A stretch of 34,184 bases of DNA, taken from assembly GCA_016928815.1 (NCBI GenBank), contig JAFGJZ010000153.1, forward strand, positions 1 through 34,184. Direction: 5' to 3'. The notes under the pieces were generated by a model. The model made no database searches and was not told the origin of the DNA. It saw only the letters and a program-made list of their open reading frames with translations. Below, piece after piece: positions 32,506 through 34,184 of this stretch. The DNA is from Spirochaetota bacterium. Its GTDB lineage: Bacteria > Spirochaetota > UBA4802 > JAFGJZ01. Each line of letters opens with the position of its first letter. Position 1 is the first letter of the stretch. Made by a program: the position numbers and the translations under genes.

Positions 32506-32580
32506 AGTTACTTCTTAAAACAATAACTTAATTTATTATTGATCAGAAATCAAATAATAAAACAGGAAATTTTATATTAA

Positions 32581-33081
32581 ATGATAATAATCCGGAAAAC
32601 TTCAAATTCAGATGAATCAAAAATAAAAAAAATGCTCTACCATGCTATCCATGTTCCGGAAGGAAGGCCTCCCTTTTCAGAATCTATAATTGATACTCCT
32701 GAACTTTCAATATATTATAAAAACTGGGGTAAAATCGGAGATAGTGGATATCTTGCGGTATGCGAAAACAAAATTATCGGAGCTGTATGGATTCGTCTTT
32801 TCTCCTCTGAAAACAAAGGTTATGGCTATATAAGCAATATAATTCCGGAATTAAGTATAGCCATAATTCCTGAATTCAGAAATAAGGGAATTGGAACTGA
32901 TTTAATGAAAACTCTATTTAATGATCCGGAAGTCTGTAAATATAAGACAATATCTTTAAGTGTAAGTAAAGATAACAAAGCTTTGAGTTTATATAAACGA
33001 TTCGGTTTTGAAGTTTATTCTGAAGATGAAAAGTCTTATATCATGTCGAAGGAACTAGGTAAAATATGCATTAATGATTGA
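32581..33081 (+). CDS. GNAT-family N-acetyltransferase
   Basis: 166 residues. The acetyl-CoA pyrophosphate-binding motif A is LSIAIIPEFRNKGIGTDLM (R-N-K-G-I-G), followed by motif B ISLSVSKDNKALSLYKRFGF. The N-terminal MIIIRKTSNSDESKIKKML is the usual first strand and helix. Substrate not predictable. The ribosome site is weak (AGGA about 14 bases upstream). Confidence 0.9.
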   Translation: MIIIRKTSNSDESKIKKMLYHAIHVPEGRPPFSESIIDTPELSIYYKNWGKIGDSGYLAVCENKIIGAVWIRLFSSENKGYGYISNIIPELSIAIIPEFRNKGIGTDLMKTLFNDPEVCKYKTISLSVSKDNKALSLYKRFGFEVYSEDEKSYIMSKELGKICIND

Positions 33082-33130
33082 CTTTATAATTAAATATATA
33101 TTCCTATTCAAATATGAAAGGGGCAATTAA

Positions 33131-33502
33131 ATGAAAAAAATACTAATTATATTGTTTGTTATTCCTTTTTTAGAGGTTTTTTCCTGTTCGCCAGTTCCAG
33201 TAAGTATAAAATATGAAGTCAGCGGAACAGCAGATCAGTGCAGAATTGAAATGGGTGATAATTTTGAAATTATAGGAGTATCAACATTACCGTGGAGTTA
33301 CAATTTTAACGAAAATTATTATAACATACCAACCGGTACTTTAAATTTACGAGCAACAAATATTTCAAGTTTCGCTTCAAACATGATTCTTTCAATATAT
33401 GTTGATGATAAATTAGCCGTAAGTGAAACATTTGACGGGATGGGAGTAACCGGCGAAATAAGCTGTGAACTTGGAGATTATTATATTGCTGGACAGGATT
33501 AA
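33131..33502 (+). CDS. Small lipoprotein with MmpS-like beta fold
   Basis: 123 residues. Signal peptide with lipobox VFSC (lipid cysteine about Cys19). The mature sequence VSIKYEVSGTADQCRIEMGD, TLPWSYNF, GTLNLRATN, ILSIYVDDKLAVSETFDGMG follows the pattern seen in MmpS-type and related small beta proteins (V.YEVSGTA....I...G..T.LPW...G...L.A.N). This resemblance is by eye and could be convergent. AAGGGG lies before the ATG. Confidence 0.78.
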   Translation: MKKILIILFVIPFLEVFSCSPVPVSIKYEVSGTADQCRIEMGDNFEIIGVSTLPWSYNFNENYYNIPTGTLNLRATNISSFASNMILSIYVDDKLAVSETFDGMGVTGEISCELGDYYIAGQD

Positions 33503-33511
33503 TTTTTGACT

Positions 33512-34184
33512 TCAAATCAATAATTTTAAACCGAGTTTAATATCTAAAAACTTCCCTATTCCATTATTAAAAGAACTATTATTACCGTTGTTTAATTTCC
33601 ATGTGACATGATCTCCATAATTACGTGATTGTAGTCCTAAATCCATATTCAGATTTGAAAAAATATTAAACATAAAGCCAAATCTAAAATCAAAATGATA
33701 TGTACTTTTCAGTTCATAAAAATCATTTTCACTTAATTTATAATCTTTATTATTTTTTGTCATAGAACTATTCTCGGATGTAATGGATTTTCCAATTACT
33801 ATACCATAATAAATTGACAATATATTAACCTGATCCTGTTTAAAGGAAACATATGTTATAATACCACAATTAATATCATGAATTGATATTTTATAAGTTC
33901 CGTTATATTCAGCTAAACTAGTTGTAGAAGTAAAATTATAATCATCATTTTGCTTAATAGTAAATTGATAGGTGTTATATTCATATTGAAAAAGAAATGA
34001 TGATTTTATATGTCTATTATCCAGAAATCCGCAGCATAGAAAACTTAAGAATTCCGGATCAAAATATTCATAAGAAATACCAAATCCGTATGTTGGATTA
34101 TTGATAGAAATTAAAGTATTTGATTCATCTGATTCTTCAGTATATGCCAGATATTCATTGTCTTCAGGATAAACATTATACAAA
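33512..34184 (-). CDS. Outer-membrane beta-barrel-like protein, 5' end outside window
   Basis: At least 223 residues; the gene enters from beyond the right edge, so the true start is not seen (the leftmost in-frame TTG is unlikely to be it). Alternating hydrophobic strands with aromatic residues (YGFGISYEYFDPEFLSFLC, SSFLFQYEYNTYQFTIKQ, YHFDFRFGFMFNIF, NMDLGLQSRNYG) and a terminal strand LDIKLGLKLLI suggest a beta-barrel. Asparagine, serine and tyrosine rich turns are typical. Function unknown. It converges on the small lipoprotein with a 9-base gap. Confidence 0.65.
   Translation of the reverse strand, partial: LYNVYPEDNEYLAYTEESDESNTLISINNPTYGFGISYEYFDPEFLSFLCCGFLDNRHIKSSFLFQYEYNTYQFTIKQNDDYNFTSTTSLAEYNGTYKISIHDINCGIITYVSFKQDQVNILSIYYGIVIGKSITSENSSMTKNNKDYKLSENDFYELKSTYHFDFRFGFMFNIFSNLNMDLGLQSRNYGDHVTWKLNNGNNSSFNNGIGKFLDIKLGLKLLI

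Noticed and set aside
32533..32560. Terminator hairpin between the HAD and GNAT genes
   Set aside because: The inverted repeat (TTATTATTGAT/AATCAAATAATAA) is nearly all A/T, has a bulge and no clean T-run, so it is weak support in such AT-rich DNA.
33084..33110. Promoter for the small lipoprotein at 33131
   Set aside because: TTGACT is present at 33078-33083 but no -10 box lies at 15-19 bases; nearest candidates are at 13 or 21.
23600..33500. Chromosomal integron (gene-cassette array)
   Set aside because: The small same-strand genes, toxin-antitoxin pairs and GNAT gene suggested it, but I found no recurring attC-like inverted repeats between genes and no integrase; the genes have their own promoters.

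Overview
The window is AT-rich chromosomal DNA from a bacterium with a Gram-negative (diderm) envelope, most likely a spirochaete (Treponema-like). The clues are a long GlyA of about 500 residues of the spirochaete/chlamydia type, several small lipoproteins with relaxed lipoboxes (for example FFAC, VFSC, FTGC), a type-2 PyrF, a probable outer-membrane barrel and frequent GTG/TTG starts. The phylum call is an inference from these features and was not tested by any search.

Layout. (1) 1-2.8 kb, plus strand: a three-gene operon of a two-CBS protein, a PTS EIIA-CBS fusion and an ArsB/NhaD-type permease, closed by a perfect bidirectional terminator. (2) 2.8-6.1 kb, minus strand: glyA behind a ZTP (pfl-type) riboswitch, a stand-alone receiver protein, two related small lipoproteins and a DUF1456 (YehS-like) protein. 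(3) 6.4-11 kb: an unknown plus-strand protein, then a minus-strand run of an alkyltransferase-like protein, purD, a secreted DGT-repeat protein and a Nudix hydrolase, plus a small membrane protein. (4) 11-17 kb: a vWA-TM-FHA membrane protein, an orphan N6-adenine methyltransferase, and the mnmG-rsmG pair. rsmG carries two identical perfect 16-bp parS palindromes, so this locus is a candidate chromosome-segregation centre although parA and parB are not in the window. (5) 17-23.6 kb: macrodomain protein, pyrF, a large receiver-GGDEF protein with degenerate C-terminal domains, a B12-binding-type radical SAM protein and an SDR oxidoreductase. (6) 23.6-34 kb: an accessory-like stretch, mostly plus strand, of small genes: three intact type II toxin-antitoxin pairs (all PIN toxins), one truncated antitoxin relic, one frameshifted membrane gene, lipoproteins, an esterase, a DsrE protein, a SAM methyltransferase, a second orphan DNA methyltransferase, a HAD phosphatase, a GNAT acetyltransferase and the end of an outer-membrane-type protein cut by the window edge.

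How genes fit together. GlyA makes glycine and methylene-tetrahydrofolate, PurD consumes glycine in purine synthesis, and the ZTP riboswitch ahead of glyA would sense shortage of 10-formyl-tetrahydrofolate. MnmG and RsmG modify tRNA and 16S rRNA and appear translationally coupled. The toxin genes each overlap their antitoxin by 4 bases and have promoters with operator-like repeats. Several gene starts were moved downstream of the longest open frame because a Shine-Dalgarno sequence lies inside that frame; these are noted entry by entry. No tRNA, rRNA, CRISPR array, IS element or transposase was seen.
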